The position numbers were made by a program, and so were the translations under genes. A stretch of DNA of 64,000 nt from Dysidea avara (Eukaryota > Porifera > Demospongiae > Dictyoceratida > Dysideidae): positions 60,648,574 through 60,712,573 of the forward strand of contig NC_089272.1 in assembly GCF_963678975.1 (NCBI RefSeq), read 5' to 3'. Shown here piece after piece: positions 11,617 through 24,200 of this stretch (position 1 is its first letter; each line of letters opens with the position of its first letter). The notes beneath the pieces are model-generated. The model worked only from the letters and a program-made list of their open reading frames with translations, made no database searches and was not told the origin of the DNA.

Positions 11617-11878
11617 TGACCGGATTTGCAAAAAGGTACCTTTTCACAGACAAAATTTGACCCATGCATATTTTGAACTTCGGGGTTTCATAAGTTTTTG
11701 AATATATATACCTTATAATTCGCTGCATGCAATTATCCATGAGTGTACATAGCTACTAGTATCTATCTGCATTTTGATACTAAGAGCAAGTTTATCAGTG
11801 TAAGGAGTCAAGTGTTACACCATTTTGTAGCTGGTATGTAAAAGGTGTGGAAAAGGTACCTTTTCACAAATCTGGTCA
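11617..11878. mobile_element. MITE of the TGACCGGAT-end family
   Basis: The left end reads TGACCGGATTTGCAAAAAGG and the right end, reverse-complemented, reads TGACCAGATTTGTGAAAAGG. Both continue into GTACCTTTTC. The element is about 262 bp and non-coding. The same terminus class occurs at 13601 and at both ends of the outer element at 18693-26900. No TSD is evident. Confidence 0.6.
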
Positions 11879-12654
11879 TTTTAACTCAACTATATTCTAA
11901 AGAACGTATACAGTATACCAGCTTGTGTACTTTCAAATCACTTATACTGTGGAGAAATGAAGTCATTTATTATAAAAATGCAAGATGGAAATCCATGACA
12001 AAAAAGGCAGTAGACAGCAGGACGAGGCAATAAATCAATTTGTACAAAAGTCAGAAGATTTCAAGAAAATAATTCACAGGTGCTTACATAAGCCATCATA
12101 ATTATATGGGTGATGGCTCTATATTGCATGTATTTTGTGGAACTGTCAGATGCTTTGATGAAATGAAATGTTAACATTAAACAGACAACGAGATACATTG
12201 TTATAGATTATACACCAATGACTATGTATAAATCAAGACATAATTATTATATTTAATCCCCTTCCTTTGATTTATACTTTTCAGACTTATACTGTATGCA
12301 GCTAGGTGTTATCATGTTTTTCATAAAGCTTCCAACCCAGACGATTGACCTTTATTAGTTTTGACAATGTAGAATTCCATCAGATCCTACCAGATCAGCA
12401 GGACTTAAACATAATTCAAGACTGGATCTGCCAACAGTGTGATGAATTCATGATTGTTTCTATCATATATTGTCCTACATCAAGATGTCAGTTTCATCAC
12501 TTATATATATAGTCATGTGAGATATCATGCTATATTCTTTTATTTTAAGGAATGCTTTATTTTAAATAGGTTTGCATCATGCAGTAAAGCAAATTATATC
12601 TTAATCGCAGTAAAACTAAATTGATCTTAGCTCTAGAGAATAGAATAGCTTTAA

Positions 12655-12807
12655 TCAGATCAACTTACCCTGCAATTCACTAGAATTGACACATATAAAT
12701 TCAGCTTCTTTCCTTCCACTGCATGCTATATGGAACAACTTGCAACCAGAGACTGTTGAAGCTTCATCTATCACCGTGTTTAACAACCTTCTTATAAATG
12801 AACTGTA
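12655..12807 (+). pseudogene. LINE C-terminal remnant
   Basis: Two frames joined by one shift encode DTYKFSFFPST, then IWNNLQPETVEASSITVF and a stop after INEL. The pattern FFPxT-xxxWNNLP-xxxxEASSxxxF is the C-terminal signature of CR1/L2-like LINEs. The element lacks everything upstream of it. DNA from 11880 to 12650 shows nothing else. Confidence 0.6.
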
Positions 12808-12829
12808 AAATTGTAATTAGTTAGCTGTA

Positions 12830-13500
12830 TGGTATTACACCGTTACACGGCCTCGTATCTTCTGTGTTTACGACCCTCCATTGCCTGATAACCAGTACGT
12901 AGCTATACAGGTTCTGTCTTCTGTGTTCATCCTCCAGTGCCTGACTGATAAACAGCACGTTATGGTAGATCAAGGGGGTACACTGCAAGGTACACTGATC
13001 GATCGAGGCTCAGCTGGCTTCAACCATAGCATGAGATGTGCAGACAATGTTGCCAAATCCTTGGCCAAATCTCTAACATGGTGCTGTTTACCTTGATATA
13101 GTGAGCTAGTCCATATGTGTTGGCATGGTTATCATTAGTCATAGCTAGAACTTTTGAAGGATGACCTTGAGGACGACACCAAAAACGTAAAAATTCAGTA
13201 TTTTAAAATATTTCAAATCTTATTTCAAATCTTTAAACCTTTTTAAAAATCTGTTCAAATCTTGAATCTTTGGCAAGATTTGCCGAATCTCGAATCTAAG
13301 GGTTGTGTTGCGGACCCTCGCAAATTTGAGTATAAAATAATGTCTTTAGATTATTAATTACTGTTTTTCATTGAATGTGTCAGTGTTGATTGAAGAATAC
13401 TATCAAAATCATTTAGGGAAAAAATATCATTGATTGGTAGTTGATTCCATAGGGTAATTGATCTTGGGATTACGCATACATCGATAACATAATTAATCCT
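12830..13500. other. Unassigned DNA
   Basis: No supported gene. The plus-strand frame at 12881-13096 lacks any recognisable motif. A fragment GTTGCGGACCCTCGC near 13308 resembles the end of the GGGTCCGCAA foldback family. Confidence 0.3.
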
Positions 13501-13506
13501 ATTACA

Positions 13507-13600
13507 CAACTATGGTGTTTTTTGAATGCCATTAGAGTGCCTGTAAACATTTCCAAAACATTTACCATTAAATAATAAACTTATGAAAGTAATGAATATG
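13507..13600 (+). repeat. Dispersed repeat (copy at 61483-61585)
   Basis: The sequence CAACTATGGTGTTTTTTGAA through ATGCCATTAGAGTGCCTGTA and ACATTTACCAT is repeated in the same orientation at 61483-61585 with a few substitutions. Here it abuts a TGACCGGATT terminus at 13601; at 61585 it abuts TGACCCATAATA. It is non-coding. Confidence 0.65.
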
Positions 13601-14955
13601 TGACCGGATTTCATATAGAGTAAGCCAACCATGTTCGACCACCATCGGTTCGGACGCAATTTTTCTTTAAATTCGCAAAGAAAATTTCTGCTCTTTCTAT
13701 GCTTTTGGAGAGGTCTAGGCCATAAACTCCTGCATGCAAAATTCCACACCTGCAACTTTCTTAGTCTGGCTGCAGGAGCTACAAAAGTGACTTGTCCGAA
13801 TCTTCTCAATTCTCGGACAAAAATAAGTATTATCGGTCGAGTGGCACTGCTTGTAAAGCTAGATGCTGATCAAGTGTTTCTGTGCTTGATATGAAAGAGC
13901 AATTCTTATACTCTCCAACTATATGCAGATATTTAGCTTAGTCCCTATTGGCTGTGAATTACAAAGTTCCAAAATCACCTCTGTCGTGCAATCTTAATTT
14001 CGGCCTCATGTGAAGCTCGTGCAAATCAGTTACCTATATCAAGTTCAAAGCTATTTTTATGAACCTTGAGAGCATCAGCTATACCTTTAAATAGTAAATA
14101 GATACATGCAGGATGACTGTACCTTGATTTTTGCCCGAATAGCAACATTACATTTAAGCTTCTCTGACAGTAACAGCCTGGCTACTGACCCAGCAATCAT
14201 ATACAGAATCCAAATCCACTTAAATGGGGTTTTTACTATCCCTGGCCTTGTCTTAAAAATGTCAAAAATTTCTCTCCAAATGTCCAGGACACTATCCAGA
14301 TCAAAACACTATAATAGAACAGTCACCCATTATACAATTGGAGCAGTTAGAATATCTGAGGGCTACGTCTAGACATATTTACTTCAATAAGACTATTAAT
14401 ATGTAAATTTAGTTGATTACAATGCTTAAATACTGTTTACATGTGATAATACATTAGCTGATCGTTATATTAGAGCAATTGACTTCTCTATTAGAGTATT
14501 TCAATCTGGCTAATGTCCTGGACAATTTGAAGACAAACTTTTGACATTTTTAAGACAGATATAGTCAAAACCCCATTTAAGTGGATTTAGATTCTGTATA
14601 TGATTGCTGGGTGCAGTAGCTAGGCTGTTCTATCAGAGAAGCCTAAATGCAATGTAGCTATTCGGGCAAAAAATCAAGGTACGGTCATCCTGCACGTATC
14701 TATTTACTATTGAAAGGTAGCTGATACTCTCAATGGTCATAAAAATAGATTTGGATTCGATATAGGTAACTATTTGATTTGCATGAGTTTCACATGCGGC
14801 CGAATTTAAGATTCCACGACAGAGGTGACTGGAAATTTGTAATTCACAGTCAATTAGGACAAAGCTAAATATCTGCATATATTTGGAGAGTATAAGAGTA
14901 GCTCTTTCATATCAAGCACAGAAAAACTTGATCAGCTTCAAGTAGGCATTCCAGT
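13601..14955. mobile_element. Imperfect foldback region with long arms
   Basis: The left arm at about 13865-14310 pairs with the right arm at about 14510-14940. For example, TCTGTGCTTGATATGAAAGA pairs with TCTTTCATATCAAGCACAGA, and ATTCTGTATATGATTGCTGG pairs with its complement at 14200. The first segment (13618-13860) instead pairs with 17355-17610. The arms are diverged and no frame is convincing, although short frames run through both arms. It appears to be a chimera of at least two foldback families, with a TGACCGGATT terminus at 13601. Confidence 0.55.
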
Positions 14956-14959
14956 ATCC

Positions 14960-15568
14960 GAGATTATTTAATGAAAATTTCTCCGTATATTCCCCAATAG
15001 AACCCTGGCACAAAACAACAACTCGCGTTTAACTTGGGATTGCTCCGTAGTCCGAGCTCCAGTGAGGATGAAAATCACTATGGGGTTTGTCCACACGCTG
15101 ATCATCATGAAAACCTTAGTTTTGCCGTGCGCGTTACATACAAGTACGTTTTGTGTCGTCTTGTAATCTTTTCAAGCCTTGCAAAACTATGTAGAATACT
15201 TTAAAACTTTTAAAACGTAGTGTCGGGTGGAAGGTAGTCACTGGTGCTTACTTTAAAGTGCGTAGTTACTTCGCTCGGGTTAGCGATTTTCAGCAATTTT
15301 CTGATGGCTGTGTCATCAGCTCAAAAATACAAACCACTTCAAAGTCAACATTACAATGCCATAATTGAAACCACAACTCCACCTTATGTATTGTTGCATC
15401 ATTGTGGCACCTCCACTTTAGTTGCTTACCTTTACAAGTTGTTAACTTGATGTTTTTACTTACTTGAGATAGCCACAACCTAGGGGTATGACACTATTGT
15501 GCTGAGAACTGTGGAGTAGGTGAAACATATTTGCTTACCACAAAGCATATATACAAAGATCACTGAGA
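14960..15568. other. Unassigned DNA
   Basis: No gene or clear repeat. The short frames on both strands at 15244-15478 overlap each other and lack domain character. Confidence 0.3.
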
Positions 15569-15577
15569 TCCAATAAT

Positions 15578-17064
15578 AGGGTCCGCAATCCGAAAAATCA
15601 ACTTTCACAAATCGATCCCCCTACCATTGTGGGATGTTCATTGTAGTATCCCATTGCTAGATCCACCATGAAACCGGAGGCACGGTTGTTGTCTTCACAG
15701 AACTATCGATTTTAGTATTTCGTGAGATGCAAAAATTATTTTTTAAATTTCGGGCTCCACACAAAGAACAGGATAGAACTTGCTGCTTAGCTAGATATTA
15801 TCTAGAGTTAGTGTAGTTAAAAAGTACGCACAGTAATAAGCAAATGATTCACTGGGTTCCCGGCACAGGGTTGCTTTCTCTCAAAAAGCAGAAAACGAAA
15901 CACGAATTTTCGAATTCAAACTGCCCTACCAGCCAAGACAAGAAAAGCCAACTCTTCCTCATAGTGATGTGTTAAGGTTGGATGCATAGTCTGTCTATGC
16001 TGTTAGTTTGGAAAGGATCTGAGACTTCTCACCATCTGGGTGAAGAACGTCAAAATTTTCGTGCGTCATTTCAAGGGATTCTCTCAATGGTACCAAAGTG
16101 CTTTCCGGTACTTCTGATGCCACACTGGTCACTTAATTTTGTTTAGAATGATGATAAATGATGGATCAAAACGTTTGGTAGTAGTAGTAGTTGGTGTTTC
16201 TGTGATTTCATATGATGCAGTATACCAGCAGCTCACCAGGAGCTCCACCCAGCTCGAATAAAAAATGAAAGATTTTGTGCATTTTTCGGTTTGTTTTGGG
16301 ATGTTTTGCAGCATAATGGTGATGTAGGGTGATCTAGTGAAGATTTGAAGCTGCTGTGGAGCGTTAGAGGTGAAGTCAAATTTGGACGATTTTGCTGCCT
16401 CCCTTGATGCATAGCTTAGAGCGAGGCGTGGAAGCTGTAGATGAAATAATAATTGACAACCGCTGTTACCAAACGTTCAGGGACATCTTTTGCCATAGTT
16501 TTAGTCTATAATTGATGATTGTTGTGGCTGCAGAAGCGCTGGAAATGAGTAAAATTCGCAACATAATTCTTTGATGCTGCAAAAAATTTTTACGCTCGTC
16601 ACCCAGATGGTGAGAAGTCTCAGATCTTTTCCAAACTAACAGCATAGACAGACTATGCACCCAACCGTATCGAAACACTATGAGGAAGAGTTGGCTTCTC
16701 TTGCCCTGGGTGGTAGGGCAGTTTGAATTCGAAATTTCGTATTTTTTTGTCTGTTTTTTCAAAGAAAGCAACCCTGTGCCAGGCACCCAGCAAACCATTT
16801 ACTTATTTCTGTGCGTAGTTTTCAACTACAACAACTCTGGATACGATTTGGCTAAGTAGCAAGTTTCATCCGGTCCTTTGTGTTGAGCACGAAATTTTAA
16901 AAATAAATCTTGCATCTTGTGAGATACTGAAAATGATATTTCTGTGAAGACAACAATCGTGCCTCCGGTTTCATGGTGGATCAAGCAATGGGATACTACA
17001 ATGAACATCCTACAATGGTAGGGGGATTGATTTGTAGAAGTTGATTTTTCGGATTGCGGACCCT
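15578..17064. mobile_element. 1.49-kb foldback MITE, ~740-bp arms, GGGTCCGCAATCC ends
   Basis: The ends are AGGGTCCGCAATCCGAAAAA and its complement. Pairing continues inward almost to the centre near 16320; for instance, CACCATCTGGGTGAAGAACG at 16030 pairs with 16595-16615. The flanks TCCAATAAT (15569-15577) and ACCAATAAG (17065-17073) agree at 7 of 9 positions, compatible with a degraded 9-bp TSD of MULE type. It is non-coding. A second copy lies at 19118-26680, where it is split by an inserted MULE. Confidence 0.75.
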
Positions 17065-17299
17065 ACCAATAAGACCTCAAGTTACTCTCATTACATGTAC
17101 AAACTTGCAGCTAGAAATAACTGCAGTTCCAAGATAGTCCAGATTGTTAGATGGCTTCCTGATTCAATTGGGCCATTTCCCCTTTAAAATTTTATGGGGA
17201 GCCCCGGAGAAAATGTACCTTTTTTCAGTTTTTAAGCACTGTGCATGCCAAAGTAGTTAATTCCAACCCAACAAACTATATTATTTCTGAGATCGACAA

Positions 17300-17620
17300 T
17301 CAATACTCTATCTATTGAGCATATAAAAGTCCATTTTTCCAAAATTTAAAAATTGGGCTGGAATACCTACTTCAAGCATTACGAGCAGTCCGATAATACA
17401 TATTATTGTCCGAAAATTGAGAACATTCAGACAGCTCACCTTTGTAGCTCCTGCAGCCAGGCAAAGAGAGCTGCAGGTCTGAAATTTTGCAAGCAAGAGT
17501 TTATGGCCTAAACCTCTCCAAAGACATAGCAAGAGCAGAAATTTTCTTTGTGGGTTTAAAGAAAAATCGCGTCCGAACTGATGGTGGTCGAACATTGGTG
17601 GCTTACTCTAACAAGGCATC
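17300..17620 (-). repeat. Inverted partner of the 13.6-kb repeat
   Basis: The reverse complement of 17355-17610 matches 13618-13860 over about 240 bp: TTCGACCACCATC, TCGGACGC, GAGAGGT(T/C)TAGGCCATAAAC and GGCTGCAGGAGCTACAAA. With the 1.49-kb foldback MITE lying between them, the two copies look like outer arms now separated by later insertions. It is non-coding. Confidence 0.6.
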
Positions 17621-17624
17621 CACA

Positions 17625-18231
17625 CACACAAAATCAAACTTACGTTTTTACCAGAAATGGATTGCTGGTCTAACACACTGACACTATCATATTCCACACT
17701 GTACTACCTTCAGGACTGGCAAGTCTGGTTTCTGTAGCAGCTTTCTTCCGACCTTGTCAAAGCCACGAGTGGGAGATTGGCGCCATTAAATGGCCATGGC
17801 TTTGTGATAATGGTGTGTGGTAAGCTGGGACTTCACAGAGAGCTCGCCATTAGTGTTCTCAGTTAATTTGGAGAGATTTGAGGGCCATGGAGGGCCCAAA
17901 CTTGGCCTCTGGATTCCATTCGTCTTCTTACTTTATTTTATACCCCTATATTAAGCCCACCTCCCACCTCCCACTCTATTACTACCACCTGTGATATAAT
18001 TCCCCGCTCGAAAAAAGCTGCCCAAAACAGGGCAAATGTTAGGTATCAGAAATTTATACACCCACTCAGTGATAGCTAGTAAATAGATGGATAATTGGTG
18101 CAAATTTTGTTTGCACAGCTGTAGGCACTGGGAAGTTATTACACCATGATTACTTAAAATCGCCATATCTCCTAACGACGTCAACGTTTTGTGCGTTGAA
18201 GCCTTGTTTTGTCAAATTCAGTCACATATTG
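17625..18231. other. Unassigned DNA
   Basis: Nothing recognised; there is no domain-bearing frame and no repeat array. Confidence 0.3.
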
Positions 18232-18481
18232 TGACCCATAATACCCCATATGACTCATAATAGGAGCACATAAAGCACTTTAGAGAAAAGATCATACAGC
18301 CCACCACATAATAGGATAATTTTTGAAATTTTAGGATAGTGTAGTTTTTGGTGACACCTTTGCCTACAAGTAGTATGAAAATTAGGGTCACATTATTAGG
18401 TGATAGGAATGTTCACATTATTAAGTGATAGGAATGTTTTAACTAAATTACTTAAGTGACTTATAATACCCACATATACCT
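18232..18481 (+). repeat. Dispersed ~250-bp repeat (copy at 61585-61808)
   Basis: The block begins GTGACCCATAATACCCCATA and continues through GGAGCACATAAAG, CATACAGCCCACCACAT and GGATAATTTTTGAAATTTTA to ACCCACATATACCTTA. All of these are shared with 61585-61808 in the same orientation. It holds a TGACCC...GGGTCA pairing but no clear TSD. It is non-coding. Confidence 0.7.
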
Positions 18482-18589
18482 TACTCCGGCCATTAGTAGC
18501 AGTAGTAGTGGTCATGTAATTAATTGTATAGTATTAGAGGAGTTAATTGTAAATTTTGGATATAGACACAGCCTGTACATCCAAATCAT

Positions 18590-18692
18590 AACTAACTATA
18601 ACATTATCTGTAACTAATGTAATATGTGATTGTAATGCTCATTAGCGTGTTGCCTCTAGTGGGCTTTGCTAATTAATAATAATAATAATATT
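18590..18692 (+). repeat. Retroposon 3' tail with (TAA)n
   Basis: The tail CATTAGCGTG, GTGGGCTTTGCTAATT, AATAATAATAATA resembles the minus-strand tail at 9476-9570. The TTAGC/GCTAA stem lies just before the repeats. The outer MITE of the nested transposon starts directly after it. Confidence 0.5.
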
Positions 18693-20369
18693 TGACCGGA
18701 TCTTCGAAAACCCGACATAATGGCGCATTTTTCAAATTTTATTATTATTGAATATTTATAATCTACTTAGCCAAGTGTATACTCTGGCCAAGTTTCAGCT
18801 TCATATGACAACAACTTTTGGAGTTACAGCCCTACAAAGTAGCAACAACAGAAAGATCGATTTGTACAGCAAGTATTGGGAAAATAAATTACATGCGCTT
18901 ACAAAAACGGCTGTAACTTACAAACACAATGTAGTACAGAGCTGCAACTTTCACCATTGTGTTCGCCGTGAATGGAGGAGCCCATTACTGTGTAGGTTTT
19001 TTCTTCTATTACCATTCTTCACTGCATACAGAGACGAAATCAGTGAAGAAAAATCGATCGCGTACGATCGTTTCGATGTGACGTAAACAAACGCCCATAA
19101 CTTACGTATCCTTTAGTAGGGTCCGCAATCCGAAAAATCAACTTTTACAAATCGATCCCCTACCATTGTGGGATGTTCATTGTAGTATCCCATTGCTAGA
19201 TCCACCATGAAACCGGAGGCACGATTGTTGTCTTCACAGAAATATCGATTTTAGTATTTCGTGAGGTCCAAAAATTATTTTTTAAATTTCGTGCTCCACG
19301 CAAAGAACAGGACAAAACTTGCTGCTTAGCTAGATGTTAATGTAGTTAAAAAATACGCACAGTAATAAGTAAATTATTCACTGGGTTCCCGGCACAGGGT
19401 TGCTTTCTCTCAAAAAGCAGAAAACGAAACATGAATTTTCGAATTCAAACTGCCCTACCAGCCAAGACAAGAAAAGCCAACTCTTCCTCATAGTGATGTG
19501 ATAAGGTTGGATGCATAGTCTGTCTATGCTGTTAGTCTGGAAAGGATCTGAGACTTCTCACCATCTGGGCGAAGAACGTCAAAATTTTCGAGCGTCATTT
19601 CAAGGGATTCTCTCAATGGTACCAAAGTGCTTTCCAGTACTTCTGATGCCACACTGGTCACTTAATTTTGTTTAGAATGATGATAATGATGGTTCAAAAC
19701 GTTTGGTAGTAGTAGCAGTTGGTGTTTCTGTGATTTCATATGATGCAGTATACCAGCAGCTCACCAGCAGCTCCACCCAGCTCGAATCAAAAATGACAGA
19801 TTTTGTGCTTTTTTTCGGTTTGTTTTGGGATGTTTTGCAGTATAATGGTGATGTAGGGTGATCTAGTGAAGATTTGAAGCTGCTGTGGAGCGTGAGAAGT
19901 GAAGTCAGATTTGGACGATTTTGCTGCTTCCCTTGATGCATAGCTTAGAGCGAGGCGTAGAAGCTGTGGATGAAATAATAATTGATAACCGCTGCTACCA
20001 AACATTCGGGGACACATTTTTCCATAGTTTTAGTTAATAATAGATGATTGTTGTGGCTGCAGAAGCGCTGGAAATAGCTAGAAAGCGCGACACAATTCTT
20101 TGATACTGCAGAAATATTTGACGCTCGTCACCCAGATGGTGAGAAGTCTCAGATCTTTTCCAAACTAACAGCATAGACAGACTATGCACCCAATCGTATT
20201 GAAACACTATGAGGAAGAGTTGGCTTCTCTTGCCCTGGGTGGTAGAGCAGTTTGAATTCGAAACTTCGTATTTCTTTGTAAAGAAAGCAACCCTGTGGGG
20301 GTGGGGTAAAAGCGGGACGGGGACGGGGACGAAAGGGGGTAAAAGCGGGACGGGGACGGGGACCAAAGT

Positions 20370-21238
20370 GACTTTAGAGTTAGATCACTGTACGGGGTTA
20401 CCTAAATCTAGTTCTGCCTCCATAGCTATAAATAGCTAGTTCATTATGGATGCTGTATTCCCTCTCTTATATACTGAGAGTATAGTTGTGCTAGCACTAT
20501 GCCTGATTGCACTTCAGTCACTGAACTAGCTATTCCCCTCCCACAATTATAGTGATTTCTACTGTATAATATTTGCATACAATCAATAATAAATAGGATG
20601 GCCAGAGCCTCAATATCTGCTTCTCAGCAAATATTCTTCTGTTGCTATTTTAATGAGTGGACAGCTAACCTGTTTCAAGTTGAAGTTAATAAACCTGTTT
20701 TGTACGTTTAGTTTTTGTAAATACTCTTTGCCGTGCCTGTGTACTGTCCTCATTTTCGGTCAGTTGTGCGGTCGCATGTTGTCCGAGGATTGACTTGCAT
20801 TTACTTTGTAGTTGTTTCATCATAATTTGATGGTGTTTAATAAAAATATCCTATAATACTATTCATTGAAGTCTTGATACGATATAACTTTTTTTATAGT
20901 CAAACAAATTACCAGACCACATTGTAAACTCCCCATCTCTTGATCAGTTTTACTTGTACTTATTAAATACTGTATTATGATTTTATGTAGCTAATGTATT
21001 TTTGATCTATATATATGTATTGTATCCTTCAAAGTGAAGTTGTATTGCAGTAATGGTAAATAATAATGACCCTCATATAGCTAGAGGGGAGCCTATGTGA
21101 TTTTGATCCTGATTATAACCTTTTCTCCATACATTAATGATACTGCCTAGAAATTAATACCAGTTTTCCACCATGTATACAGGTTATACATACCGCAAAA
21201 TACAGCTATACATGGATAAAACAACAATAATAAACACA
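20370..21238. other. MULE 3' non-coding region
   Basis: This AT-rich DNA lies downstream of the MULE gene stop codon and inside the element. It contains no frame of interest. The gene's polyadenylation signal should lie here; I cannot pick one with confidence. Confidence 0.4.
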
Positions 21239-24200
21239 TTACTTGCTAAACAGAAAATAATATGCATATGATCCTGTGCAGTTTTCTAAGTTTAAAACCA
21301 TTTCATGGTTATATTTAATGAAACGCTGTTGATTGGTTGATTTCATGCCATCATAAAAGTATGGTCGTCCATGCCACAACACAATTGAAACAAAGTGGCC
21401 TCCAGTGTTGATCGTGCAACCACCAAGTTGGTAACAATAATTGTAAACAGTGATGGACAGTGGCATCCAGTTGATCTGATGAAGGCTGAGAGATTCAATG
21501 CTAATAGGAAGCAGCCATGGATGCTTGTTCATGAAACCAGATGAAAGGACTCTTGGTTTTCCATTGCAGGAATAGAATTTCTCTCTACTGTTTTGTGTTT
21601 TGATAGTTTCTGTGGTATTAATCCTGTCACTGAGAATATAAGGAGCTTTCCGAGGTGGTTTCTTAGGGAACTCGGATCCACAGTATCCCATGTCATCTCC
21701 TGGAACTGGAAAGATTCTCTGAACATTGGATGGACACAGAGTCGGAGGCAATGAGAATGTTGTTTGGTAGCCTGTTTTCACTGGGTTGTTGGCTGGACAG
21801 TATTGAGATTTGCATTGCTGCGACACCTGCAGTTTCCATACATGTGAGATTAAACACAGAAAAGCATTCTCTTCCGTTCCAAAGCAATCGATCTTTTCAT
21901 TATCAGCTTTGGTGAAATTGAGTCTACTGTGTGCTGCTTTCAGAGCAAGTGACTTTGCTTCTTCGATGTTTTTTCTTTTCATCAATGTGATACAAGCCTT
22001 CAAGGTGTTTTCCATGTCATCAGTGCCAAGGTTTTCTGTGAAGTTTGGGTATTGTAGGCAGTACAACATAAAGATGGTCAGAAAGTTGTCTGATGTACAT
22101 GTGTTGGTGAATTCTCGATGATGCCATTGAATAGTTGCTGGTATGATACATCTACTGCAAATAAAATCACTTTTGCGTGTAGGTATTGGTATGCCAAGAG
22201 CATTCAGGCAGGCTTTATGAAACCAGTCTTCGCATCTGCTGCATTGATACGCTTTATACTCCTTTTGGTGATCTCCATAAATTACTCTTGATGTAGACCC
22301 ATCAATCCAAGGAGTCTGGCAGAAACAGTAGAGATTAACATGATCTATTGTAGTCTGGCAGAACTGTTTTTGTTGCATAGATAGGTGTAATGTGCCAACA
22401 TCTGGAGCTTTCAAGCTTAGGAAGCTGTGGAGGTATTGTGATGTGTCTTGAAGATTCACATAAGCTCTAGCTAGGTCCAAATTCTCATCCAGGCATGTCG
22501 CAATGAGAAGCACTGCTGTAACTGCATCGGCATCATTTGGTTTACAGCATTTCACTCCAGTGTAGACAGTTAAAACTGCATGAGCAAGTGAACGACAAGC
22601 TGTCCCAGCATGATAATTCAATTCCATGATGTCTGGTTCATCATATGTACAAATCACCTGTGCATGAAATGTACTTTTGACTAATTTCATTTGACCATTT
22701 AGCTATTATATGTGTAATATGTTTTATAATAATCACCTGAACTGCTGGTACATTATTCTCATCAGGAAGCCGTCTAAGAAATGCAACTTGGTTATTTCTC
22801 ATAGTCTGGACAACTACTATCTTTCCCACCACTAAATCAGCAATTTGCTACAAACAAATGCAAAATCATCTACGTACATGTCTTTTAACTGTTGTACATA
22901 CCTCTTTCAAGCTTATTCTACAGACATGTGGACAAAGAAGTGTATTAGGATACATCTTCTGCAACTTTTTCAGAATACTAGACCACTTAAACTTGGTAGA
23001 ATCGCAACAGGCAAAGTCTCTGGAAGCTGAAACATTGCTCATCCTTTCCCGTAATATTCCTGAAGTATAAGGTGACTCACTCACTCTGGTAAATCTTTTA
23101 AGATCTATTGTTAACAAATTAAAATCAAAGTACACTCATCAGATCAGAGCAATAAGTATGCATGTTATAATCATTTTAGAGTGTAAGTATACCTTCAGAT
23201 GCCAAACAAGTGTGTGAAACATAGTCACTAAGCCGTCTGCTTATGTTGTGATTGCTGCCTATTATGTAGTGTGAAATTATGACAGTATTAGGATAAGTGT
23301 ACTATGCATGTGAACTCACGTGCCATTAGAATTATTCAAGATACAGTTCTGATCTTCATGATCTTCCACATTTGAGTTGGTGTTGACATCTACAATCATA
23401 ATGAAGATAAGAAATACATCATTCAGCATTATCATTTTAGCTACTGCATAGCATGTGAACATTAAAGTATGGGTCTATGTACCTTAATTCTCCACATTTT
23501 CAGTAATACTTTCATCAAGATCAGGAGTTGCCTCAGTGCAGGTGGTTGGTTGACTTGGTTCTAATTTCACAATTAAATTATATATTAACATTATGTATGT
23601 AGTCCATATTCTAATAATAAACTGACCTGCTATGGAAGCACATCGGTGTTTCTTAGAAGGTTGGCTAACAACGTGATTGGTTTTTCCAGCTGCAGTATTG
23701 TCTGTGCCTGTGTTGAATGGTAGTACCTATACATGTATATATGACAAAACAATTGATGTACTACCTATATTGCGGCCATCCTTTTGTTCCATTGATTGAT
23801 GGCTATTGTGAACTGTTTCACCTTTACCTTCACTGTCATTGACATCTGTAATATGGAAATACAAGAATATGTACACATCTATTGGAAATACTATAAACTT
23901 ACTATTAGCAGCAACCTGGTCAAAATCTCTTTTTCTTGGAGGTTTTCTACCAGAAGGTCTTTCTTTGTTCTTCTGTCTCACCCTCTGAGTAAGCAGTGTC
24001 ATATTAGGCTTGGTGTGGTCACTGATGTCCTGCCCTATCATTAGCTTGCAGGCAATTATGTGGTAACATTTTTCACTGAAGGACAGAAGCAAGTCTCTTT
24101 TGGAAACAGTCGGACAGCATACGGTGTCTCATTATTTGCACCTCTTACAATCCAACATCCCATTTCAGTCAAACCAACTCGCTTGTCATGAACTGCTTCT

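Noticed and set aside
13510-13894. Overlapping frames on both strands (99 and 87 codons), similar to the frame at 17308-17595
   Set aside because: They are mirror products of the inverted repeat 13618-13860/17355-17610, with no motifs and with stops at unrelated positions.
16466-20366. Similar 60-110-codon frames at 16466-16798 and 20034-20366
   Set aside because: Both lie in the arms of the two foldback MITE copies; the similarity reflects the repeat, not a conserved protein.
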